A DNA stretch of 32,174 bases from Planctomycetia bacterium (GTDB lineage: Bacteria; Planctomycetota; Planctomycetia; Pirellulales; UBA7805), in contig JAIOQB010000013.1 of assembly GCA_021413585.1 (NCBI GenBank), positions 1 through 32,174 of the forward strand, written 5' to 3'. A model generated the notes under the pieces. It ran no database searches and was not told the DNA's origin. It saw only the letters and a list, made by a program, of their open reading frames with translations. The translations under genes were made by a program, and so were the position numbers. Below, piece after piece: positions 8,884 to 16,109 of the stretch (positions within the stretch are counted from its first letter, which is position 1; every line of letters begins with the position of its first letter).

Positions 8884-8908
8884 CGACAATAAACGTATTA
8901 CAATAAAC
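8884..8908 (-). promoter_or_regulatory. Operator-like motif upstream of the ribbon-helix-helix gene
   Basis: On the minus strand this holds two exact copies of GTTTATTGT (8900-8908 and 8886-8894) with a 14-bp period, ending 15 bases before the ATG at 8868. Tandem direct repeats are typical ribbon-helix-helix operator architecture. The partner motif is at 7532-7556, in front of the convergent winged-helix gene. Autorepression by the small protein is inferred, not shown. Confidence 0.5.
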
Positions 8909-8954
8909 TCTTGTCGATTATTTCAAAATACGACAGTACCCGTTTTTCATTCCA

Positions 8955-9332
8955 TTTGATTGCCGAATGGGAGTCCACTACGATAATCCCTGCCTCGGGT
9001 TGCTAAGTGAATGGTCGATTTGGCCTTCGCTTAAAACGCCCATCGCTCCCCTGCCCTCCCGCCCCGCCTGATAACTCACCCTCACGGAGCCCTGCAATGC
9101 TCTCCTCGCGCGCCGTTTCGCTTCCGTTCCGGTTGTGGTCTATCACCACCCGCGCGGCAGCAACGCTCTGCGTCTCTGCCGCGGTCGCCATCGGCATCGC
9201 CTCGCCCGCTTGGGCGGACGTCAAGTTGCCCAACGTGTTCAGCAACAACATGGTGCTGCAGCGCGATCGGCCGGTGCCGGTGTGGGGGACGGCGGCGGCG
9301 GATGAAGAGGTGACCGTCTCGATCGGCGATCA
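8955..9332 (+). repeat. Direct repeat copy A (sialate esterase promoter and 5' coding segment)
   Basis: This segment matches 10687-11060 closely. It covers about 140 bases upstream of the start codon and the first ~78 codons of a sialate O-acetylesterase gene. In the last ~134 bases I count roughly ten differences by eye, most of them synonymous. Homology stops after GGCGATCA. The upstream part is also conserved (TTTGATTGYCGAATGGG, then CCCTGCCCTCCCG), though less strictly. The two copies flank the rhuM gene. Confidence 0.9.
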
Positions 9333-9399
9333 GGAAGAATTGGGGGGGCTTTTTAGCCGGTGCCAATGGAGAATGCGATTTACGCGATTTAATAAGTGA
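9097..9399 (+). pseudogene. Truncated 5' remnant of a sialate O-acetylesterase gene
   Basis: From the ATG at 9097 the frame encodes a signal peptide ending near SPAWA and the N-terminal LPNVFSNNMVLQRDRPVPVW segment of the esterase. Similarity ends abruptly after VSIGD. Some 22 unrelated codons follow before the stop at 9397-9399. The catalytic GQSN block and everything after it are absent. The complete paralogue starts at 10831. The retained frame and mainly synonymous differences suggest this copy was once functional and lost its 3' part later. Confidence 0.85.
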
Positions 9400-9432
9400 A
9401 CTCGCTCTATAGTTTATAGGAGGAGACCATTT

Positions 9433-10509
9433 GTGAGCGACGAAGCCGCTCCCCAGGGGCAACTGCTCATTTACAGCGACGGCGAGCTGAAACTACAAGT
9501 TCGGCTGGATGGCCAAACGGTTTGGCTGACCCAGGCCCAACTGGCGGAACTGTATAGCACCACTCCCCAGAACATAACTCTTCATATCCAAGGAATTTAC
9601 GACGACCGGGAATTGCCCGAAACGGCAACTTGTAAGGAATACTTACAAGTTCGTCAGGAAGGGGCTCGCACAGTCCAGCGGTCGCTCAAGCATTACAGCC
9701 TCGACGTAATCCTCGCCATTGGCTATCGCGTGCGCTCCCCGCGCGGGACGGCGTTTCGACAGTGGGCCACCGCCCGGCTCAGCGAGTTGCTCGTCAAGGG
9801 GTTCACGCTGGACGATCAGCGGATCAAGGCCGGCCGCACAATCGGGGCCGACTACTTTGACGAACTGCTCTCCCGAATTCGAGATATTCGGGCCAGCGAG
9901 CGATTGTTCTATCAAAAGATCACAGACATTTACGCCACGAGCATCGACTACGACGCCAACGTCGAAATGACACACCTCTTTTTTCAGACGGTCCAGAACA
10001 AAATGCATTGGGCCACCCACGGCCACACGGCGGCCGAGATTGTCGCCACCCGCGCCGATGCATCGCAGCCGAACATGGGGCTGACGACGTGGAAGAATGC
10101 TCCTGCCGGAGCGGTACGCAAGGGAGACATAACGATTGCGAAAAACTATTTGACGAAAGAAGAGATTGACGCGTTGAACTTAATGGTATCTGCGTATCTC
10201 GATTTCGCCGAATTGCAAGCAAGATCGCATCGTCCGATGCACATGACGGATTGGATTGGGAAACTCGATGACTTTATCCGTCTGAGTGAGCGCGACATTC
10301 TGGCCCACGCCGGCCGGGTGTCGCACCAGCAGGCCGAACAGCATGCACGCGCCCAGTATGAACAGTATGAAAGCAAGCGTCGCGAACTTGCCAACGAGCA
10401 GATTAGCGATTTTGATGAAGTCACGCGCCGCCTGACTCAGGAAACCACCGCGCCGCAATCGCGTCGCCGGAAAAAGAAGGACGATCGGGATCGCGCCAGC
10501 GAGAAATAA
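9433..10509 (+). CDS. RhuM-family protein
   Basis: A 358-residue member of the virulence-protein RhuM family, known from pathogenicity islands, prophages and accessory regions. Its biochemical role is not established. Family hallmarks visible here are the N-terminal VWLTQAQLAELYSTTPQNIT, the conserved EGARTVQRSLKHYSLDVILA, AIGYRVRSPRGTAFRQWA, and the later LTKEEIDALNLMVSAYLDFA region. The C-terminus is highly charged and basic (RRRKKKDDRDRASEK). The GTG start at 9433 has a strong AGGAGG eight bases upstream, far stronger than most genes here. The gene is inserted between two direct copies of the sialate esterase 5' region, and the sequence just before it is AT-rich. Horizontal acquisition is likely. 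No partner gene is adjacent. Confidence 0.9.
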   Translation: MSDEAAPQGQLLIYSDGELKLQVRLDGQTVWLTQAQLAELYSTTPQNITLHIQGIYDDRELPETATCKEYLQVRQEGARTVQRSLKHYSLDVILAIGYRVRSPRGTAFRQWATARLSELLVKGFTLDDQRIKAGRTIGADYFDELLSRIRDIRASERLFYQKITDIYATSIDYDANVEMTHLFFQTVQNKMHWATHGHTAAEIVATRADASQPNMGLTTWKNAPAGAVRKGDITIAKNYLTKEEIDALNLMVSAYLDFAELQARSHRPMHMTDWIGKLDDFIRLSERDILAHAGRVSHQQAEQHARAQYEQYESKRRELANEQISDFDEVTRRLTQETTAPQSRRRKKKDDRDRASEK

Positions 10510-10592
10510 TCGAACTAATCTCAGAGAAATAATCTTAACTGAGTCCCTGCGCACGAAGATGCGAGGCAGGCGGGTACTCCAGAAGCAGAAAG

Positions 10593-10620
10593 GGTGCCCG
10601 GTATGCCAGGAACCTTTTTT
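10593..10620 (+). terminator. Imperfect hairpin with T6 tract after rhuM
   Basis: GGTGCCCGG and CCAGGAACC pair around TATG with two mismatches, and TTTTTT follows at 10615-10620. It lies about 80 bases past the rhuM stop and resembles the sequence at 7105-7133 at the other edge of the island. Confidence 0.5.
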
Positions 10621-10686
10621 ATTGACGTGACTGTTCTGCCTGTGGAATTGTCCAAATCAGCTCCTATACAATTATTTCATCCTGCC

Positions 10687-11060
10687 CGTTTGATTGTCGA
10701 ATGGGCCTAGATTACGATTATCCCCACCTTGGGTTGCTCGGCGACTGGTCTGTTTGACCACCGCTAAAAACACCCACTGCCCCCTGCCCTCCCGCCTCGC
10801 CTGATAACACACCTTCCAAGGAGCCCAGCCATGCTCTCCCCTCGCGCCATTTTGTACGCGTTCCGGTCATCGTCGCTCGCCATCCACGCGACTACCACGC
10901 TCTGCATCTTCGCCGCAATCGGCCTCGCCTCGCCCGCTTTCGCGGACGTTAAGTTGCCCAATGTGTTCAGCAGCAACATGGTGCTGCAGCGGGATCGGCC
11001 GGTGCCGGTGTGGGGGACGGCGGCGGCGGACGAGGAGGTGACCGTTTCGATTGGCGATCA
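10687..11060 (+). repeat. Direct repeat copy B (promoter and 5' end of the intact sialate esterase)
   Basis: Partner of 8955-9332 in the same orientation. It begins at GTTTGATTGTCGAATGGG and runs through the start codon at 10831 to GGCGATCA, after which the intact gene continues with ACCGCTTCG while copy A diverges. Confidence 0.9.
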
Positions 11061-12252
11061 CACCGCTTCGACGAAGGCGGGGGGGGATGGCAAGTGGAAG
11101 GTGTCGCTGCCGGCCATGCCCGCCAACGACAAGCCGCAGACGATGACCGTCAGCGGCAAGAACAAGCTGGAACTCAAAGACATCCTCGTCGGCGAAGTTT
11201 GGGTTTGCTCAGGGCAATCGAACATGTCGTTCGCCGTGGCGTCGGTGGACAACAACAAGAAGGAAGTCTCCACCGCCGATTACCCGCAGATCCGGCTGTT
11301 CCTGGTGCATAACGCCCAGGGGCCGAAGCCGGCCGCCGATGTCAACGCCAAGTGGGTGCCGTGCAGCCCGGCCACCGTGCCGGGCTTCGCCGCGCCGGGC
11401 TACTTCTTCGGCCGCGAGCTGCACAAGGAACTCAAGGTGCCGGTGGGCCTGATCGCCGCGGCCTGGGGAGGCCGGCGGATCGAACCGTTCACCACGCCCG
11501 AGGGTGTCAAGGCAGTCCCCGCGCTGGCGTCGAAACCGCAGCACGAGCTGGGCATCATCTACAACGGCATGCTCGCGCCGATCGTCCCGTACGCCATCCG
11601 CGGCGCTATCTGGTACCAGGGCGAAGCGAACGTGGGCGAGGGAATGCTCTACACCGATCGGATGAAGGCACTGGTCGCCAGTTGGCGGCAGGCGTGGTCC
11701 GACCCCGAGATGCCGTTTTACTTTGTGCAGCTTGCGCCGTTCCGGTACGGGGGGAATGTGCTGCCGGAGTTCTGGGAAGCCCAGACCGCCTCGCTCGCCA
11801 TCCCGCACACCGGCATGGCGGTGATCAACGACATCGGCAACTTTGGCAACATCCACCCCGGTAACAAGCAGGACGTAGGAAGCCGGCTCGCCCGCTGGGC
11901 ACTCAACCGCACCTACGGCAAGAAGGACGTGGTGGCGTCAGGCCCGCTGTTCAAGTCGGCCACCGTGGACGGAGACAAGGTTCGCGTGGCGTTTGCCTAC
12001 GCCGGCGGACTGAAGTCGCGAGACAGCAAGCCGCTGACCGAGTTTGAAATCGCCGGCGCCGACGGGAAGTATGTGCCCGCCAAAGCGACGATCGACGGCG
12101 AGACGGTGATCGTCACCGCCGACGCCGTGAAGGAACCCGCCAGCGTCCGCCTGGGCTGGCGGCCGAATGCGAACCCGAATCTGGTCATTGGGGCGGGTTT
12201 GCCGACCGGGTCGTTTCGTAGCAAGGATTGGAAGGGCGTGACGGGGGAATAG
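10831..12252 (+). CDS. Sialate O-acetylesterase (SGNH hydrolase), secreted
   Basis: A 473-residue esterase expected to remove O-acetyl groups from sialic acid or other acetylated sugars. A signal peptide ends near residue 38 (SPAFA). Residues 40-60 (KLPNVFSSNMVLQRDRPVPV) are the family N-terminus. SGNH-type blocks are CSGQSNM with Ser130 as the expected nucleophile, GLIAAAWGGRRIEPF (207-220), IWYQGEANVGEG (260-271), and DIGNFGNIHPGNKQ, in which H342 and D334 are candidate charge-relay residues. The C-terminal beta domain ends with LPTGSFRSKDW. A GGAG Shine-Dalgarno lies about ten bases before the ATG. The length is close to the usual short form of the family. A role in scavenging acetylated polysaccharides is inferred. 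Confidence 0.92.
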   Translation: MLSPRAILYAFRSSSLAIHATTTLCIFAAIGLASPAFADVKLPNVFSSNMVLQRDRPVPVWGTAAADEEVTVSIGDHTASTKAGGDGKWKVSLPAMPANDKPQTMTVSGKNKLELKDILVGEVWVCSGQSNMSFAVASVDNNKKEVSTADYPQIRLFLVHNAQGPKPAADVNAKWVPCSPATVPGFAAPGYFFGRELHKELKVPVGLIAAAWGGRRIEPFTTPEGVKAVPALASKPQHELGIIYNGMLAPIVPYAIRGAIWYQGEANVGEGMLYTDRMKALVASWRQAWSDPEMPFYFVQLAPFRYGGNVLPEFWEAQTASLAIPHTGMAVINDIGNFGNIHPGNKQDVGSRLARWALNRTYGKKDVVASGPLFKSATVDGDKVRVAFAYAGGLKSRDSKPLTEFEIAGADGKYVPAKATIDGETVIVTADAVKEPASVRLGWRPNANPNLVIGAGLPTGSFRSKDWKGVTGE

Positions 12253-12286
12253 GGGGTTGGGATTTGTATGGGGCTCAAGCGCGCGG

Positions 12287-12633
12287 GTGCCTGGGGCTGA
12301 ACGAAGCGCAGCGAAGTGAAGCCCCAGTCGCATGTGGCTCGCCCGGCGCACACCCCGTCCCGGAGGGACGACCGACAATAGCCCAGTAGTGTGAAGCGCG
12401 CGTTTCGTCGGCGTCCTGTAGGAACGCTTGAAGACCGCGCGCACGATCTGATATTTGCGATTTACAGCGACGGTTCAAGCGTCCCTCCGGGACGCACGGG
12501 CGTTGTGTTGGATCTCTAACCCAGCGATAAATCGCTGGGCTATTATCAACGGTCCCTCCGGGACCAGTTCCAATTGCTCGCCAAGTTACACTCTGGGGCT
12601 TCACTCCGCTGCGCTACGTTCAGCCCCAGGCAC
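12287..12633. repeat. Outer 41-bp inverted repeat flanking composite repeat copy 2
   Basis: The left arm 12287-12327 (starting GTGCCTGGGGCTGAACG) and the right arm 12593-12633 are near-perfect reverse complements, differing at two positions that I can see. They enclose the composite repeat at 12357-12564, giving a nested structure. The repeat-filled, gene-free stretch between the esterase stop and the convergent TlpA-like gene is 12253-12709. Nothing coding was seen in it. Confidence 0.85.
12357..12564. repeat. Composite intergenic repeat, copy 2 (MITE-like)
   Basis: Same order of elements and orientation as 5939-6163. It has GTCCCGGAGGGAC with ACAATAGCCCAG at the left, an inner inverted pair around GGAACGCTTGAAGAC and GGTTCAAGCGTCCCTCCGGG, and CTGGGCTATTATCAACG with GTCCCTCCGGGAC at the right. 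It is 208 bases against 225 in copy 1. Two copies 6 kb apart imply a dispersed family in this genome. Confidence 0.85.
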
Positions 12634-12709
12634 ACGCGCCACTGGCACCCGCGTGCGACTTCCTCCAGCCTCCCGTCTACAGCCTCAAGCCTCCCGCCGG
12701 CACGTTCCA

Positions 12710-14032
12710 TCAACCCTTCGGCGCTACCGGCTTGTCTTCCTTCTTCTCGCCGTTGGCGTCTGGCTTCTCGCCCTCGGCCCCCTTCGCCGGGCCGATTAGT
12801 TTGGCGAGCTGCTTGCCCAGCTCCGGGCCGCGGGCGTTGAGCGAGACTACTTTGCCGTCGCGGTCGACGAGAATTACGGCGGGGATGCCCATGATGCCGT
12901 AGTGGGCGGCCAGCGGATGTTCCCAGCCGGTGGCCTTGGGGTCGTCGCTGTAGAGCATCGTCCAGGGGATGTTTTGCTTCTTGATAAAATCCTCGACCGC
13001 TTCTTTATTGTCGTCGAGGCTGATGCCGATCACGTCAAAGCCCCGGTCGTGGTATTCCTTGTAGTTGCGCAGCACGTTCGGCAGTTCCGCGCGGCAGGGG
13101 CCACACCAGGTGGCCCAGAAGTCCACGAGCACCACCTTCCCTTTGTACGCGGCCCAGTTGAACTCCTTGCCGTCGAGTTGCTTGCCAAAGAGATCCATCT
13201 GCTTGCCGACCAGGCCGACGCGGCGGGCCATTCCTTCGAGCTTCGGCGCCAGGGCGGCGGCCTTCGGGTTTTCCGCCTTGGCCAGCAGCTTGCCGACGAA
13301 CTGATAGTAGTCAGCCGCCTCGGCCGGCGTGCCCGCTTGCTCGAGTTCCTGGCCAAGCTGGATCAGCACCATCACATGATTGTCCTTGAGCGGCTTGCCG
13401 CCGAAGTATTGCTTGGCGTCGGCAATCATGGCGCGGATCGCGGCGGGGTCGGCGTCGGGCGCGGGGGTGAAGCGGGTTTGCAGAGCCAACTGCTCGATCA
13501 AACCGGCCACCATCGGCCGCTGATCGGGTTGAAAGCGGGCCAGCAGTTCTTTGCGCTGCTTGGCGGCGGTTTCGTCGCCCAGGCGTTCGAGCATGTCGAG
13601 TGCCCGCAACTCGGCGGAAATGGCGGTGGCGGTGAGGCGGTCGCCATCTTTGCCTTGGGCGTCTTTGTGGGCGATGATTTTTTCGGCCGCGGCGAGCACG
13701 GTCTTCTGCGCTTCGCGATAGTTGGCCATCATCTCTTCGCGGCTCGTGCCGGCGGGGCGCTGGCTCATCGTCTTGCGGATGAACTCGATCAATTGCTCGG
13801 GCGTGCCGTCGGGAATGTTACCCCCGGCGGCGGGCGGAGTTGCCGCGTCCTTCGGGGGAGCTTCATCCTTGGCGGGCGGAGCCCCTTTGGGAGCTGGCGC
13901 TTCAGCCGGGGCTGGGGCCGGCGGGTCTGCGGCCCAGAGCAACGTGGCGAATGGCGCGGCGAAGAGCGCGGCCAAGGTGAATAGAGCAACTGCGCTCAGT
14001 GCAAGACTCGTGTGTCGATGGAGACTGTTCAT
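12710..14032 (-). CDS. TlpA-family thioredoxin-like protein, exported
   Basis: A 440-residue protein with an N-terminal signal or anchor (LALSAVALFTLAALFAAPFA), a Pro/Ala-rich linker to about residue 70, a helical region of about 200 residues, and a C-terminal TlpA/AhpC-type thioredoxin domain from about residue 280. The redox motif is WCGPC (C310, C313), preceded by VVLVDFWAT. The cis-proline loop is MGIPAVILVD. Such proteins reduce disulfides outside the cytoplasm, for example in cytochrome c maturation. The ATG at 14032 was chosen because it places the hydrophobic signal at the N-terminus. The frame is open further upstream but codes nothing recognisable there. Lysine-rich low complexity follows the domain at the C-terminus. 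Confidence 0.9.
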   Translation of the reverse strand: MNSLHRHTSLALSAVALFTLAALFAAPFATLLWAADPPAPAPAEAPAPKGAPPAKDEAPPKDAATPPAAGGNIPDGTPEQLIEFIRKTMSQRPAGTSREEMMANYREAQKTVLAAAEKIIAHKDAQGKDGDRLTATAISAELRALDMLERLGDETAAKQRKELLARFQPDQRPMVAGLIEQLALQTRFTPAPDADPAAIRAMIADAKQYFGGKPLKDNHVMVLIQLGQELEQAGTPAEAADYYQFVGKLLAKAENPKAAALAPKLEGMARRVGLVGKQMDLFGKQLDGKEFNWAAYKGKVVLVDFWATWCGPCRAELPNVLRNYKEYHDRGFDVIGISLDDNKEAVEDFIKKQNIPWTMLYSDDPKATGWEHPLAAHYGIMGIPAVILVDRDGKVVSLNARGPELGKQLAKLIGPAKGAEGEKPDANGEKKEDKPVAPKG

Positions 14033-14209
14033 GGACGCCCCGATGGGATGGCAAGATGTGTGGATGGTTTCATTCCGGCCTGCCGCGTAGCTTTTGGCAG
14101 CGATCCGACGGACGATGTTGCCGGCAATTGTACAGCGCTTGCGCGAATTTGGCACCCGAGTTGCGCAGCGAGAACGAGGGGCCTGTGATAATGGGATAAT
14201 TAAGCCGGG

Positions 14210-14226
14210 CTGGGGCGTTGCCCCAG
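14210..14226 (-). terminator. Short hairpin downstream of thiO
   Basis: CTGGGGC (14210-14216) and GCCCCAG (14220-14226) form a perfect 7-bp stem with a 3-base loop, 20 bases beyond the thiO stop. No T-run follows on the thiO strand. It could be a terminator, or a fragment of the GTGCCTGGGGC repeat family seen at 12287 and near 15390. Confidence 0.35.
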
Positions 14227-14245
14227 GCACCCAGTAGATCAGGCA

Positions 14246-15364
14246 CTAACCGCGCTCACTCCCCGGCCGAAAATCGTCCAGCGGCACCGCGGACGGTTCG
14301 CCGCAGATCAATTGTCGCAGCAGCACGGCGGTGCCGGTCGACAGATACAGCCCCCAGCGGAAATGGCCAGTCGCCACCAGGACATTCTCCAGGCCCGGCA
14401 CAGGACCAATCAGCGGCTCAGCGCGAAGATTGCCCGGCCGCAACCCGGCCCAGGTGCGCTCGACTTCCGCCCCCCCCAATGCCGGCACCAGCTGGCAGGC
14501 AAACGCCAGCAATTCGTCGATCGCCTCTTCCGTAGTCTGCTTGTCGAAACCCACGTCTTCCAGCGTTGAGCCGACCAGCACCCGGCCGTCGCCGCGCGGC
14601 ACGAGGTAATGCGGTCCGACGTGAACGATCGACCGCAGCACCGGCTCCGGCAGCCGCAACAAGGCGATCTGACCCCGAATCGGCTTCAACTTCGCCGGAC
14701 AGCCCAGTTGCTCGAGCAACGCTGCCGACCACGCGCCTGCGGAAAGCACGATCCGCTGCGCCTGAAACTCGCCCGCCGTGCTGACTACGCCGGTCACCTC
14801 GCCGTTGCGTTTTGCAAACGACTGCACCTCGGCACCGCTGGTAATGCGTACGCCCCGTTGCCGCACGGCATGAGTCAGTGCCTTCAAATGCCGCGGATTG
14901 CGGACCTGCGCCGTTTCAGGCAATCGCCAAGCCGAGAGCGGCGGCGAACCGGCGCCGTCGGCCAGGGCCGGTTCGATGGACCGCAATTCATCCAGCGGCA
15001 ACGGCTCGACCGCCAGATCGGCTTCGCTCCACGATTGGACGTCGCGGGCGAGTTGCTCCGCGGCCTCGGGCGTGCGGGCCAAATGAATCTCACCGGAGAT
15101 GGTAAAGCCGGTGTCGATGCCGGTCTCGTCGAGCAGCCGCTCGGACCACTCAGGATGCAGTCGCCTGCTGAGCGCGGCAAGCTGCTCGGCCGCGGTTCCT
15201 CCGGGCGAACGGCGGGCGGCGGGCAGAATTCCCGCGCCGGCCCATGATGCTTCCTGGCCCGTTTCGCCCCGTTCGAGCAGATGGACGTTGAGCCCTTGGG
15301 CAGCCAGCTCGTACGCCAGCGACAATCCCACCACCCCGCCGCCGATAATTAGGCAATCGTCCAT
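14246..15364 (-). CDS. thiO: Glycine oxidase ThiO (FAD-dependent amine oxidase)
   Basis: A 372-residue FAD-dependent oxidoreductase of the DAO family. ThiO oxidises glycine to iminoglycine for thiazole synthesis in thiamine biosynthesis. The N-terminal Rossmann motif is LIIGGGVVGLSLAYELA, with ERG binding ribose. SWAGAGILPAA, the PIRGQIALLRLP strand and the C-terminal ATGHFRWGLYLSTGTA block are characteristic of ThiO. The start is the ATG at 15364; an in-frame TTG directly before it is less likely. No other thiamine genes are in view. The glutaredoxin-like gene lies 55 bases upstream on the same strand and may be cotranscribed. A related D-amino acid oxidase remains possible, but the length and end motif favour ThiO. 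Confidence 0.88.
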   Translation of the reverse strand: MDDCLIIGGGVVGLSLAYELAAQGLNVHLLERGETGQEASWAGAGILPAARRSPGGTAAEQLAALSRRLHPEWSERLLDETGIDTGFTISGEIHLARTPEAAEQLARDVQSWSEADLAVEPLPLDELRSIEPALADGAGSPPLSAWRLPETAQVRNPRHLKALTHAVRQRGVRITSGAEVQSFAKRNGEVTGVVSTAGEFQAQRIVLSAGAWSAALLEQLGCPAKLKPIRGQIALLRLPEPVLRSIVHVGPHYLVPRGDGRVLVGSTLEDVGFDKQTTEEAIDELLAFACQLVPALGGAEVERTWAGLRPGNLRAEPLIGPVPGLENVLVATGHFRWGLYLSTGTAVLLRQLICGEPSAVPLDDFRPGSERG

Positions 15365-15419
15365 CAATAACTCATTTGAATTTTGTGTGGGTGCCTGGGG
15401 CTTTTCGGAATGGTTCGCT

Positions 15420-15659
15420 TCACAACAATCGCCGCAGCAACATCTCGTCCACTCGCCCGCGAAACCGCACTTTGCCGTCGATCTCCACTACTGGGACGCA
15501 CTCGTTGTACTGGGCCAGCAGGCGTGGGTCGCGGTCGATGTCGATTTCCTCCGGCTCCAGACCGTGGCGGCGCAGCAGGTCGCGGGCGTCGTCGCACAGG
15601 TGGCAGCCGACGCGAGTGTAGAGAATCACGCGATGCTGGGACTCGCGACTGTTCGACAC
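15420..15659 (-). CDS. Glutaredoxin-like small thiol protein
   Basis: A 79-residue thioredoxin-fold protein with the motif VILYTRVGCHLCDDARDLL (C19, C22) and the TVP-like segment CVPVVEIDGK, where Pro is the expected cis-proline. It belongs to the short glutaredoxin-like (DUF836-type) proteins, presumed cytoplasmic thiol-disulfide reductants. The GTG at 15659 has AGGAGG rather far upstream (about 13 bases). A direct repeat CCTGGAGATA with a 13-bp period (15676-15698) lies just upstream and may contribute to the leader. Confidence 0.85.
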   Translation of the reverse strand: MSNSRESQHRVILYTRVGCHLCDDARDLLRRHGLEPEEIDIDRDPRLLAQYNECVPVVEIDGKVRFRGRVDEMLLRRLL

Positions 15660-16109
15660 GGTTGCCCGGCGGCCTCCTGGAGATACTACCTGGAGATATT
15701 ATTAATAGTAGGATTTTCACGGCCCGCGCCCCGCGATGTCAACCGATGGCCGCTTCGCCCGCGGCCGATCGCGCTAAATCGGGCCGTGTTTCCCGCGAAT
15801 TCACCTGCATCTCCCCCTCAACTGGGTCAGTCGCCACGCGGTCTCATGAGGTTCTCCGCGATTGGTCCGAAATTAGTGGCCATTTTCGACAGTTGATGTT
15901 AAGCTGGCCATAGCATGGCGCGTCGCCGACCGTCTGGTGGACCGTGGAACCGTCCGGCCAGGCATCGGGCCAGTATCTTTTTCGTGCGGTGACGCGCCGC
16001 TGCGATCGGGTGCGGTACACTTCGCTGGACTGGGCCGATTCCGTCGGCTCGCACTCCGCGGCGTGCGTCGCCATTTACTTTTCTTGGTAGCCGGCACAAG
16101 GGCGACGGC
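15660..16109. other. Divergent intergenic stretch without a recognisable gene
   Basis: The 450 bases between the divergent glutaredoxin-like gene and the kinase gene hold a short AT-rich section (15695-15720) and the CCTGGAGATA direct repeat. I found no convincing promoter pair or RNA gene. Open frames here look like non-coding by composition. Confidence 0.5.

Noticed and set aside
7532-8908. Insertion sequence bounded by the 24-bp inverted motif
   Set aside because: No transposase and no target duplication seen at the ends; shared operators explain the motif better.
12902-13984. Plus-strand frame of 360 codons
   Set aside because: Antisense to the TlpA-like gene, which has a signal peptide and a CGPC motif in order.
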